Of a stretch of 64,000 bases of DNA, positions 18,139 to 28,039 are shown piece by piece. The stretch is taken from assembly GCA_026713105.1 (NCBI GenBank), contig JAPOPC010000013.1:1-64000 (forward strand), written 5' to 3'. The notes beneath the pieces are model-generated. The model had not been told where the DNA came from. It made no database searches and worked only from the letters and a program-made list of their open reading frames with translations. Origin of the DNA: Acidimicrobiaceae bacterium. Its GTDB lineage: Bacteria; Actinomycetota; Acidimicrobiia; Acidimicrobiales; Poriferisodalaceae. Each line of letters begins with the position of its first letter. Within the stretch, counting starts at the first letter, position 1. The position numbers were made by a program, and so were the translations under genes.

Positions 18139-18223
18139 GCTGATCCCCTCGTGTGGGCGGTCACGCGCACGATCCCCCGACGGCCGTGCGAGTGCGAAGT
18201 GTAGGTCCCGCGAGCCTCGCCGT

Positions 18224-18297
18224 CGTCACACCTGTTGCTTCCCGCTCATGTTCGCTGTTGCTCACGGGCCGCTGAGGCACGGGCTCAGCCTCACGGC

Positions 18298-18300
<3 letters not shown>
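18224..18300 (+). repeat. Dispersed intergenic repeat, copy C
   Basis: This copy ends at the fabG stop codon, which is on the minus strand. It shares CCCGCTC, TGTTCGCTG, GCTCACGGGCCGCT and GGCTCAGCCTCA with copies A and B. In both A and C the GGCTGAGCC end abuts the stop codon of the flanking gene, so relative to the gene it behaves as a 3' untranslated element. Confidence 0.55.
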
Positions 18301-20057
<1,757 letters not shown>

Positions 20058-20071
20058 CTGTGGCCTCCCCT

Positions 20072-21256
20072 CTAGGTCCCTGCGGCCGTCCGCAACCACG
20101 CAACTGGCTGCCGAGCGGTGACCCGCTCGCCCTCTACGGCCATAATGCCCATGACAGTACCCGCGAATGCCGAGCGAACTTCCTCACCGGCCACGTGGCC
20201 GATGACGTCGCCGACACTGACTTGCTGGCCATCATCGACACCCGCGCCGAGCGTGAAGACTCCGGCGCACGGGCTCACAATGAGTCGTTCGGTGACGTAG
20301 AGGTTCTCGCCGCCCAGCACGGCAGGCGCCGACGGGGCCTCGGTCGCGAGCGCCTCCATCAGCGCGTCGATTTCAGCCGGCGCACCGACCGACATCGATG
20401 TGGCGCCGCGGTGCGTCCGCTTGGTCATGCCGGTCAGCACCTTGCCCGGTCCCAGCTCCACGAAGGTAGTGACGCCGGCATCGGCCAATGCATGGAGGCT
20501 GGCGCGCCACAGCACTGGACTGGTGAGCTGCTGGGCCAGGAGCATGCGCCACTCGTCAGCGTCAGAACGCGGGCGTGCGTCGACATTTGCGACGACCGGC
20601 ACGCTCGGGGCTCGGATCTCGACTTCGGCCAGCGCCTTGCGCAGACGATCGCGGGCCGGCTGCATGAACGGGGTATGGAAGGCGCCGCCCACGGGCAGAC
20701 CCATGAGCCGTTTTGCGCCGGCTGTCTTCGCTTCGTCACCGGCGACGGCCACGGCGTCGGGTGCGCCAGCGATGACCACCTGCCCCGGGGCGTTGTAATT
20801 CGCGACCCAGACATCGCCAAGTGTGGCCTCGCACGCTTCCGCCACGAGGTTGTCGTCGAGGCCCAGCACCGCGGCCATGGTGCCTTCTCGCTCGTCAGCA
20901 GCGACCTGCATCGCCTCGCCGCGCTCGGCAACGAGCCGCACCGCGCCGTCGTACGCCAAGGCGCCGGTTGCGGTCAGGGCGCTGTACTCGCCCAGCGAAT
21001 GCCCCGCCGCACACGAGAACGTCGTGCCGGTGCGCTCGACTGCATCGAGTGTCACCATCGACAGCACGAACGTCGACAGCTGTGAATTGCGCGTATGGCG
21101 CAGCTCGTCGGCGTCGGCTTCCAGCAAGAGCGCGGCGACATTGCGCCCGCAGGCGTCAGATGCCTCGGTGACCAACTCCCACGACTCGTGCGAGGTCCAC
21201 GGTTCGCCCATGCCCGGTTGCTGAGAGCCCTGACCGGGAAATGTGAATGCGAGCAC
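20072..21256 (-). CDS. fabD: Malonyl-CoA:ACP transacylase (FabD) with C-terminal lipoyl-like domain
   Basis: Residues 1-300 form a complete malonyl transacylase: FPGQGSQ at 6-12, nucleophile Ser87 in GHSLGEY, Arg112, and His194 in GAFHTP. It loads malonyl units onto ACP. Residues about 323-391 add a second domain with the internally repeated barrel-sandwich pattern of biotinyl/lipoyl carriers (SPCAGVFTLGAGVDDGQQVSVGDVIG, then FAGTVMGIMAVEGERVTARQPVAWL). The modifiable Lys of the MKM motif is replaced by GEEVR, so it should not be biotinylated or lipoylated. Standalone FabD is usually near 310 residues. The start is GTG with GGAGG five bases upstream. Confidence 0.9.
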   Translation of the reverse strand: MLAFTFPGQGSQQPGMGEPWTSHESWELVTEASDACGRNVAALLLEADADELRHTRNSQLSTFVLSMVTLDAVERTGTTFSCAAGHSLGEYSALTATGALAYDGAVRLVAERGEAMQVAADEREGTMAAVLGLDDNLVAEACEATLGDVWVANYNAPGQVVIAGAPDAVAVAGDEAKTAGAKRLMGLPVGGAFHTPFMQPARDRLRKALAEVEIRAPSVPVVANVDARPRSDADEWRMLLAQQLTSPVLWRASLHALADAGVTTFVELGPGKVLTGMTKRTHRGATSMSVGAPAEIDALMEALATEAPSAPAVLGGENLYVTERLIVSPCAGVFTLGAGVDDGQQVSVGDVIGHVAGEEVRSAFAGTVMGIMAVEGERVTARQPVAWLRTAAGT

Positions 21257-21402
21257 TCAGCCTCCTCCGCAGCGCCAGTGCGGAAGAACGGGCGCATGCC
21301 CGGGCCGCGGCGCAGTGAACGCACATTGGATGTAGCGGAAAGGGTAGGTGCCAACTCGGTGGGAGCGCGACCGCCCAGCTCGATACGCTGAGCCGCCCCA
21401 CA

Positions 21403-21485
21403 GCCCGGGTGGTGAAACGGCAGACACGGGGGACTCAAAATCCTCTGCCCTCACGGGCGTGCGGGTTCAACTCCCGCCCCGGGCA
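21403..21485 (+). tRNA. tRNA-Leu (anticodon CAA)
   Basis: The acceptor arms GCCCGGG and CCCGGGC pair fully. The anticodon loop is CTCAAAA, which gives anticodon CAA. A long variable arm (class II tRNA) and a T-arm GCGGG-TTCAACT-CCCGC are present. The 3' CCA is not encoded (ACCC follows the acceptor). It stands alone between the divergent fab operon and pdtaR. A TACGCT hexamer at 21384-21389 is a possible -10. Confidence 0.95.
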
Positions 21486-21616
21486 CCCGAAACCGGCAGG
21501 AATCCCGCCAGGACACTCTGGGGAGGCCGCCGAAGTGCAGCGGTAGGCTGGCCGATCCGCAGCAGCCGACCGGGCCCCGCCCGCCGGTGCGATCCTGTCC
21601 CGCGAGGGGAGCGCGT

Positions 21617-22192
21617 GTGTCCAAGCGAGTCGTGATCGCAGAGGACGAGGCCATCATCCGGCTCGACCTGCGCGAGATGCTCGAAGACGAGGGCTATGTC
21701 GTCGTGGCTGAAACGGGTCGCGGCGATGAAGCGGTGGAATTGGCACGCCAGCATCAGCCCGAGGTGTGCATCTTCGACATCCAGATGCCCGGTCGCGATG
21801 GCCTCGACGCGGCGCGCGAGGTCGCCGCAGACCGCACCTCTGCGGTGCTCATCCTCACGGCGTTCAGCAAGCGCCATCTCATCTCCGAAGCTCGCGATGC
21901 CGGAGTGCTCTCGTACTTGGTGAAGCCGTTTCAGCGCGAGGAGCTGGTCTCGGCCATAGAGGTGGCGTGGGGTCGTTTCACAGAGATGAGAGAGCTCGAG
22001 GACACCGTGGAGAGCCTCGAGGAGAAGCTGGAGACTCGCAAGGCCGTGGAACGTGCGAAGGGCCTGCTCATGGACGATTTTCAGCTGTCTGAGCGGGATG
22101 CTTTCGAATTCATCCGCAGTACGGCGATGGCCAACCGTGCGAAGATGCGAGACATCGCTCAGCAGATTGTCGATGGATTGCTGACTCCCTGA
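21617..22192 (+). CDS. pdtaR: Response regulator with ANTAR RNA-binding output (PdtaR type)
   Basis: This is a 191-residue two-domain regulator. The receiver domain has the acidic pair EDE, the phospho-acceptor Asp in CIFDIQMPGRDG, and Lys in LVKPF. A coiled coil follows (ELEDTVESLEEKLETRK), then an ANTAR domain (AVERAKGLLMDDFQLSERDAF). ANTAR proteins bind paired hairpins in nascent RNA and act as antiterminators. The GTG at 21617 is chosen because GAGGGGA lies six bases upstream. No cognate kinase is adjacent. In mycobacteria the homologue also sits near polA. Confidence 0.9.
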   Translation: MSKRVVIAEDEAIIRLDLREMLEDEGYVVVAETGRGDEAVELARQHQPEVCIFDIQMPGRDGLDAAREVAADRTSAVLILTAFSKRHLISEARDAGVLSYLVKPFQREELVSAIEVAWGRFTEMRELEDTVESLEEKLETRKAVERAKGLLMDDFQLSERDAFEFIRSTAMANRAKMRDIAQQIVDGLLTP

Positions 22193-22269
22193 GTCGCTCG
22201 TTCGAGATCTGCTCGCCTGCGCTTGGCAGGCTTCCACAATCGCCGCCCCGCAACGTTGGGAGAGTTCCG

Positions 22270-25005
22270 ATGTCCAAGCTCCTCTTGCTTGACGGGAACT
22301 CGCTCACGTACCGGGCCTTCTTCGCCATACCCGAGGACATGGCCACACGCTCGGGACAGCCCACCGGCGCCGTATTTGGGTTCACGTCCATGCTCATCAA
22401 CCTGGTGCGGGATCACCGCCCAGACGCGATCGCAGTGTGTTTCGACCGTCCCGAGCCGACGTTCCGGCATATCGCTGCGCCGGAATACAAGGCACATCGC
22501 GACGAGACGCCGGCAACACTCATCGATCAGCTCGGCCTGGTGCGCGAAGTGCTCGAGTCGTTGAGCATGACTTCGCTGGACTGTGCCGGCTTCGAGGCCG
22601 ACGACCTGTTGGCGACGCTGGCGTCCCAAGCCGAACAGCGTGGCGACGATGTCCTGATTGTCAGCGGGGATCGCGACGTGTACCAACTTGTGCGTGACCC
22701 CAAGGTTCGGGTGGTCTACAACCGGCGCGGCGTCACCGACTATGCGCTCTACGACGAAGCGGGCATCGCCGAGCGCACTGGCGTCACGCCGGACCTCTAC
22801 GTGCAGTACGCCGCACTGCGTGGCGATCCGTCCGACAACCTTCCCGGAGTGCCTGGGGTCGGCGAGAAGACGGCCGCCAAGCTGCTCAATAAGTACGGCA
22901 GTCTCGAAGCCCTGCTGGCCGCGGCCGCGGAGCAGACTCCGAAGCTGGCCGAGAATCTTGCGGCACACAGCGAGCATGTGCGGCGCAACGTCGATCTGAT
23001 GACCCTGCGGACCGACGCACCGGTCGAAGCGGCGCCAGCGGATCTCCAATGGGACGCTTTCGACGGCGACTTGGTGACGCGTACGTTCGAGTTCCTGGAG
23101 TTCGGCAGCCTCCACGCTCGTCTCCGTGACGCATTGGTGGGCACGGCCCTGGACGGCCTGCTGACGGCCGACGCAGCATCCCCGGAGACCGTCCAGCTCG
23201 CGGAGACGCAGTTTCTGCCGGTCGACGTTGGAGCCGATGCCCGTGGCGCCAATGCCGTGAGGCTGCTGGCCGAGCTGGCGAACCGTGACGATCCTGTCGC
23301 GCTCGGATACACCCTCGAGGCGGACGGCGCCGTGGGCGTGCTGGCGGTCGCAGTCGATCCCTCACGCGGGTCCGTGCTCGCGCTCGGTGCCGGTGACCTG
23401 GAGGTGCCCGACATCGCCCAGCGGGTTGCCTGCCTGCTCGGGGTCGACGGGCCAGGCGTCCACGTCCATCAGGCGAAAGCGCTGATGCGGGCACTGGAGC
23501 TAGCGAACGGTGATCTCGCTGCCAGCGCGTCGGTGGCCGGCCTCGCTACCGACACTGCAATCGCCGCTTATCTCATCCAACCATCGGAAGGCCGCGCCGA
23601 GCTGAGCGCGCTCCTCGCCCGGCATTGCGGCACTGAGCTTCCCGACAGCGATGGACAAGGTCAACTCGGCTTCGATGATCTCGATGCCGACGGTCCTTCA
23701 GGAAGTGTCGCGGCCGGCGGTGATGCCCTCGCAGTGGCGATGCTCGCCCCAGTACTCGACCGGGAACTCGAGACCCTCGGGATGTCCGATTTGTATCGCG
23801 ACATCGAGCGTCCGCTGATCTGCGTCCTCGCTCGCATGGAGTCGGCCGGGATCGGTGTCGACCACACTGAACTCGAGTCGTTGCGTGACCACCTGACGAG
23901 CGAAGTGTCTGCACTCGAAGCAGAAGTGCGGCAACTGGCCGGTCGGGACGATCTCAACGTCAACTCGCCCAAGCAGCTGGCAGAGGTGCTCTTCGAGGAC
24001 CTGGGGTTGACGCCGCAGCGCAAGACCAAGACGGGTTATTCCACAAGCGCCACAGCGCTTGAATCGCTGCGAAGCGAGCACCCGATCGTGGACAAGCTGC
24101 TGGCGTTCCGGGAGGTGGAGAAGCTGCGATCGACCTACGGCGTCAGCTTGCTCGAATGCGTCGAACCGGACGGCCGCATCCACGCCACGTTCAACCAGAC
24201 GGTTGCACGCACCGGCAGGCTCAGCTCCGAAGAGCCGAACCTGCACAACATCCCGGTGCGGACCTCCCAGGGGCGCCTGTTCCGGCGCGCATTCGTGCCG
24301 GCTGACGGCTACGAGCTGCTGATCGCCGACTACAACCAGATCGAGCTGCGGGTGATTGCGCATCTGTCGGGCGACCCGGGCCTCGTCGGCGCCTTCGAGG
24401 CGGGCCACGACATCCACAGCGCAACGGCAGCATCCCTCTTCGCCATCAGCCCGAGCGAGGTCGACCCGCAGCAGCGGTCGGTGGCAAAGATGGTGAGCTA
24501 CGGCTTGGCCTACGGGATGGAGGCATACGGTCTCGGACAGCGACTCGGGGTGCCCACCGACGAGGCAGCACACATTCTGGACGCCTACTTCGAAGCGTTC
24601 CCAGAGGTGCGCTCGTTCATGGACGGCGTGGTCTCGGAGAGTCGCGAGCGTGGGTACACCGAGACGGCCTTCGGGCGGCGTCGCCCGCTTCCCGAATTGA
24701 CATCTCGAAATCACCGCGTGCGCCTGGCCGCGGAGCGACAGGCCATGAATGCTCCCATCCAGGGACTCGCAGCGGACATTTTCAAAGTGGCGCTGGTACG
24801 CCTCGATGCGGCCTTGCAGGATCGGTCGGCAGCCAGCCGTCTGGTGCTGCAGGTGCACGACGAGGTGATCCTCGAAGTGCCCCCATCGGAGCACGACGAG
24901 GTGACCGAGCTGACGGTGGACACGATGCGGCATGCCGCCGACCTGGCGGTCCCGCTCGAAGTCCATGTTTCGGCGGGCGCAACCTGGGCCGACGCCAAGG
25001 GCTGA
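22270..25005 (+). CDS. polA: DNA polymerase I
   Basis: This 911-residue repair and Okazaki-fragment polymerase starts with a 5'-nuclease domain (LLLDGNSLTYRAFFA, GDRDVYQLV, GVPGVGEKTAAKLL; about 1-300). A central 3'-5' exonuclease-like domain follows, in which the proofreading Asp/Glu motifs are not recognisable. The C-terminal polymerase domain has motif A DYNQIELRVIAHLSGD, an RQAMNAPIQG region, and motif C QVHDEV. Lack of proofreading is known in mycobacterial Pol I. GGGAGAG precedes the ATG. Confidence 0.96.
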   Translation: MSKLLLLDGNSLTYRAFFAIPEDMATRSGQPTGAVFGFTSMLINLVRDHRPDAIAVCFDRPEPTFRHIAAPEYKAHRDETPATLIDQLGLVREVLESLSMTSLDCAGFEADDLLATLASQAEQRGDDVLIVSGDRDVYQLVRDPKVRVVYNRRGVTDYALYDEAGIAERTGVTPDLYVQYAALRGDPSDNLPGVPGVGEKTAAKLLNKYGSLEALLAAAAEQTPKLAENLAAHSEHVRRNVDLMTLRTDAPVEAAPADLQWDAFDGDLVTRTFEFLEFGSLHARLRDALVGTALDGLLTADAASPETVQLAETQFLPVDVGADARGANAVRLLAELANRDDPVALGYTLEADGAVGVLAVAVDPSRGSVLALGAGDLEVPDIAQRVACLLGVDGPGVHVHQAKALMRALELANGDLAASASVAGLATDTAIAAYLIQPSEGRAELSALLARHCGTELPDSDGQGQLGFDDLDADGPSGSVAAGGDALAVAMLAPVLDRELETLGMSDLYRDIERPLICVLARMESAGIGVDHTELESLRDHLTSEVSALEAEVRQLAGRDDLNVNSPKQLAEVLFEDLGLTPQRKTKTGYSTSATALESLRSEHPIVDKLLAFREVEKLRSTYGVSLLECVEPDGRIHATFNQTVARTGRLSSEEPNLHNIPVRTSQGRLFRRAFVPADGYELLIADYNQIELRVIAHLSGDPGLVGAFEAGHDIHSATAASLFAISPSEVDPQQRSVAKMVSYGLAYGMEAYGLGQRLGVPTDEAAHILDAYFEAFPEVRSFMDGVVSESRERGYTETAFGRRRPLPELTSRNHRVRLAAERQAMNAPIQGLAADIFKVALVRLDAALQDRSAASRLVLQVHDEVILEVPPSEHDEVTELTVDTMRHAADLAVPLEVHVSAGATWADAKG

Positions 25006-25034
25006 ACGCCGCGGGTCTCCACGCCGCGGGCCGG

Positions 25035-25040
25035 TAGCCT
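25035..25040 (+). promoter_or_regulatory. Possible -10 element for rpsA
   Basis: TAGCCT lies about 50 bases before the rpsA start in an 86-base gap after polA. The same hexamer is found just upstream of uvrB, uvrC and secG. No -35 was recognised. Confidence 0.35.
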
Positions 25041-25091
25041 TGCCGTGCGCTTCGTGCGGCTCGCTCGGCCGCCTGCGCCCGTACTCCCGAC

Positions 25092-26639
25092 GTGAGCATT
25101 CCCCCCGTGACCGACGCACTTGCCCCCGCACCAGACCTCGAAGACCCCGCATCCGAAGACACAGCACCCGAAGACACAGCATCCGAAGACCCCGCCCCCG
25201 AAGACACGGCGGCAGCACCGCCGGATTCCCAGGACGGTGAGAGCTCGGGCAAGGAAGTGGGCAACGGAGCTTCGCAGGGCGCTTTCGGCACGTTCACCGA
25301 AGCGGGCGACTACGTGCCGCGGACTGTCACCGTCGACGATCTGGGCGACACCTCCTTCGAGGACGCCATAGCGCAGACCATCGTCGAGTTCGACGACGGC
25401 GACATCGTGGCCGGCACCATCGTGCGTGTCGATCGCGACGAAGTACTGCTCGATATCGGCTTCAAGTCTGAGGGTGTCATCCCGTCTCGCGAGCTCTCGA
25501 TCCGCCACGACGTCGATCCTTCCGAAGTCGTGGACGTCGGCGATCAGATCGAGGCGCTCGTCCTTCAGAAGGAAGACCCCGACGGCCGCCTGGTGCTGTC
25601 CAAGAAGCGAGCGCAGTACGAGCGTGCTTGGGGTCGCATCGAAGAGATCCGCGAATCGAACGGCGTCGTCACGGGTCCCGTCATCGAGGTCGTGAAGGGC
25701 GGCTTGATCGTCGACATCGGGCTGCGGGGATTCCTGCCGGCGTCGCTGGTGGAACTCCGGCGCGTCCGCGATCTGGCCCCTTATGTCGGCCGCGAGCTGG
25801 AAGCCAAGATCATCGAGCTCGACAAGAACCGCAACAACGTCGTGCTCAGCCGGCGAGCCTGGCTGGAGGAGAGCCTCAAGGAGGAGCGGGAAGGCTTCCT
25901 GCGAGACCTCAAGCGGGGCGAGCGGCGCACTGGCAGGGTCTCGTCGGTGGTCAGCTTCGGCGCATTCGTCGACCTCGGCGGCATGGACGGCCTCATTCAC
26001 GTGTCGGAGCTGTCCTGGAAGCATGTCGATCATCCCAGCTCGGTCGTCACCATCGGCGACGAGGTCACGGTGGAGGTGCTCGAGATCGACCGTGAGCGCG
26101 AGCGCATCTCGCTGTCACTCAAGGCGACGCAGCAGGATCCGTGGGAAGCGTTCGCCAACTCCCACCGGGTCGAAGAACTCGTCTACGGCCGAGTCACCAA
26201 GCTCGTGCCGTTCGGAGCCTTCGTACAGGTCGGCGATGGCATCGAGGGCTTGGTGCACATCTCGGAGATGTCGGCTCACCACGTCGAGCTGCCCGAGCAG
26301 GTAGTGACCCCCGGCGAAGAGCTGTGGGTGAAGATCATCGATCTTGACCTGCAGCGTCGGCGCATCAGCCTGTCGATCAAGCAGGCCGCCGAAGGTGGCG
26401 TGGTAGCGGAGGAATACCGCGAGGCGTTCGGCGACCACGCGTACGACGAAGAGGGCAATTTCATCGGCGAATTCAGCTACGAGACGCCTGCCGAAGGCGA
26501 GGAATCGGAAGCTGAGCGGGCATGGCGCGAGTACTACGAAGAGCATGGCGAGGAGGCCTACCGCCAGGCCCTCGCGCAATACGAGAACCAGGGAACCGAG
26601 GGCGAGCCCGCCACGGCCGCTGCCGAGGGTGACGGCTAG
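25092..26639 (+). CDS. rpsA: 30S ribosomal protein S1
   Basis: The 515-residue protein contains four S1 RNA-binding domains (roughly residues 95-170, 190-260, 275-350 and 365-435), seen as repeated G(D/K)-x-V-x-G and SxxELS-type blocks such as GFKSEGVIPSRELS, GGMDGLIHVSELSW and DGIEGLVHISEMSAHH. It helps dock mRNAs on the 30S subunit. The N-terminus carries an acidic Ala/Pro/Glu/Asp/Thr repeat (residues 18-40), and the C-terminus is a Glu-rich tail. The start is GTG with no Shine-Dalgarno. The polA-rpsA-coaE order is conserved in actinobacteria. Confidence 0.95.
   Translation: MSIPPVTDALAPAPDLEDPASEDTAPEDTASEDPAPEDTAAAPPDSQDGESSGKEVGNGASQGAFGTFTEAGDYVPRTVTVDDLGDTSFEDAIAQTIVEFDDGDIVAGTIVRVDRDEVLLDIGFKSEGVIPSRELSIRHDVDPSEVVDVGDQIEALVLQKEDPDGRLVLSKKRAQYERAWGRIEEIRESNGVVTGPVIEVVKGGLIVDIGLRGFLPASLVELRRVRDLAPYVGRELEAKIIELDKNRNNVVLSRRAWLEESLKEEREGFLRDLKRGERRTGRVSSVVSFGAFVDLGGMDGLIHVSELSWKHVDHPSSVVTIGDEVTVEVLEIDRERERISLSLKATQQDPWEAFANSHRVEELVYGRVTKLVPFGAFVQVGDGIEGLVHISEMSAHHVELPEQVVTPGEELWVKIIDLDLQRRRISLSIKQAAEGGVVAEEYREAFGDHAYDEEGNFIGEFSYETPAEGEESEAERAWREYYEEHGEEAYRQALAQYENQGTEGEPATAAAEGDG
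25140..25212 (+). repeat. In-frame short tandem repeat in rpsA
   Basis: Five imperfect 15-base units of the form GAAGACACAGCACCC encode repeated (P/S)EDTA or (P/S)EDPA peptides at S1 residues 18-40. They lie outside the S1 domains and could vary in number between strains. Confidence 0.7.
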
Positions 26640-26698
26640 CGCAGCCGCTCTTCGCTGGATCCGCTCCAGTTGAATCAGTCTCTTTCGAAGCCGGTCCG

Positions 26699-27328
26699 AT
26701 GATCTCAGTCGGGCTCACCGGCGGCATCGGCAGCGGGAAGAGCACTGTTGCTTCGGGCTTCGTCGAGCACGGAGCCGTACTGATCGATGCGGACGCCATC
26801 GTTCGCTCCCAGCAGGCACCATCGAGCCCCGTCTTTGTCGCGATGGTGGAGCGCTTCGGAGACCACATCGTGGCTCCGGACGGCACGCTCGACCGCGGTG
26901 CCGTCGCGGCCATCGTGTTCAACGATCCCGACGCACTCGCTGACCTGAATGCGATCACCCATCCTCCGGTCGGTCGGGAGATCCGTCGCCGGCTCAGCGA
27001 ACTGGAACCTACGGATCGCTTGGTTGTGCTCGACATCCCGCTGCTCGGTGAGGGGCTGGCTCAAGGTCGACGCCCCCGTTACCAGACCAGCGGGATCCTG
27101 GTGGTGGACACGCCGACCGATATCGCTGTGGAGCGGCTCGTGACTTCGCGGGGTTTTTCCGCCGACGATGCACGCGCTCGTATCGCCGCACAGCTGTCGC
27201 GCGAAGAGCGACTGGCTATCGCCGACTGGGTCATCGACAACTCCGGCGGTCTCGACGAGCTCGAAGCTGCGATCGGCGCAGCCTTTCGCTGGGCGAGCGC
27301 GCTGCCGCACATCGACCCAGCTCCGTGA
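26699..27328 (+). CDS. coaE: Dephospho-CoA kinase
   Basis: This enzyme catalyses the last step of coenzyme A synthesis, phosphorylating dephospho-CoA. The P-loop GGIGSGKST lies at residues 8-16. Later blocks DADAIVR and LVVLDIPLLGEG match the family. The length of 209 residues is normal, with no C-terminal extension of the mycobacterial kind. It lies 59 bases after rpsA, which is its usual actinobacterial neighbour. Confidence 0.94.
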   Translation: MISVGLTGGIGSGKSTVASGFVEHGAVLIDADAIVRSQQAPSSPVFVAMVERFGDHIVAPDGTLDRGAVAAIVFNDPDALADLNAITHPPVGREIRRRLSELEPTDRLVVLDIPLLGEGLAQGRRPRYQTSGILVVDTPTDIAVERLVTSRGFSADDARARIAAQLSREERLAIADWVIDNSGGLDELEAAIGAAFRWASALPHIDPAP

Positions 27329-27354
27329 CGCGCGCCTGGCTGTCGCTGAGATTC

Positions 27355-27861
27355 TCAGTAGGCGAGCGGAGTCCCGCAGTGCGGACAGCTGGGCTCGGGC
27401 GCGCGCGTATCGAACTGTGATGGCTTGACCAGAAGGAAGCAGCCTTCGCAGAGGATCTCGTCTTCCTGCTTGGAGGACGAACGCGAGCCGGTGACGATGC
27501 CGATCTCGTCGTCATCGTCGTCATCGTCGTCGTCTTCGGACGCCAGCCGCTCCTTGAGGATCTCGCCGAGATCCGCTTCGAGCTCCTCATCGTCATCGTC
27601 GTCATCTTCATCGTCCGCGGGGCGCACCCCGGCGGGCACTTCGCGGCTCGGCTCCGATGCATCATCAGATGAAGCTGGCTCGTCTGTGTCGATCTCGTCA
27701 ACCTCGTCGATCTCGTCGTCGAGACTCGTCACTCCCAACTCTTCGGCCTCGAGATCGTCGGGCACCGGCTCGAGGTCATCGCCCAGCAGGTCAGGTTCGA
27801 GCAAGGCCTCGTCGTGCGGTTCGTCCTGGGCGTCAGGGACGTCTGGTTCGTCGCGGCTCAT
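27355..27861 (-). CDS. Acidic protein with C-terminal zinc ribbon (DUF4193-like)
   Basis: Most of this 168-residue protein is Asp/Glu-rich with poly-Asp runs. The C-terminal 35 residues hold CEGCFLL and CPHCG, a four-cysteine ribbon. The arrangement resembles the actinobacterial DUF4193 family (about 100 residues), but this protein is longer because of its acidic N-terminus. It is convergent with coaE (26-base gap) and divergent from uvrB. Function is unknown; a polymerase- or RNA-associated ribbon is possible. Confidence 0.65.
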   Translation of the reverse strand: MSRDEPDVPDAQDEPHDEALLEPDLLGDDLEPVPDDLEAEELGVTSLDDEIDEVDEIDTDEPASSDDASEPSREVPAGVRPADDEDDDDDDEELEADLGEILKERLASEDDDDDDDDDEIGIVTGSRSSSKQEDEILCEGCFLLVKPSQFDTRAPEPSCPHCGTPLAY

Positions 27862-28026
27862 GGGCAGTCTCGGGTAGTGATGGAGTCGGGTTTTGTCGGG
27901 TCAGCAGTCAGCGCGGCAGGATAACCAGACTGGCTGCTCGCAGGGAGACACCTTCGCGCTGATCGGCGCAACAGTTTCCCCGGTCTGGTGATCTGATGCT
28001 GGCGGGATGGCGAGGCGTCGCGGCCC

Positions 28027-28032
28027 TAGCCT
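28027..28032 (+). promoter_or_regulatory. -10-like element of uvrB (leaderless architecture)
   Basis: TAGCCT is followed by seven bases and then the ATG at 28040, so transcription should begin at or next to the start codon. No Shine-Dalgarno is present. Confidence 0.5.
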
Positions 28033-28039
28033 CCGGAAC

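Noticed and set aside
20072..20300. C-terminal FabD domain as a functional biotin carboxyl carrier
   Set aside because: The acceptor Lys and MKM motif are missing, so modification is not expected.
27345..27358. CTGAG-ATT-CTCAG hairpin between coaE and the zinc-ribbon gene as a terminator
   Set aside because: The stem is only five bases, overlaps the stop codon and has no T-run.
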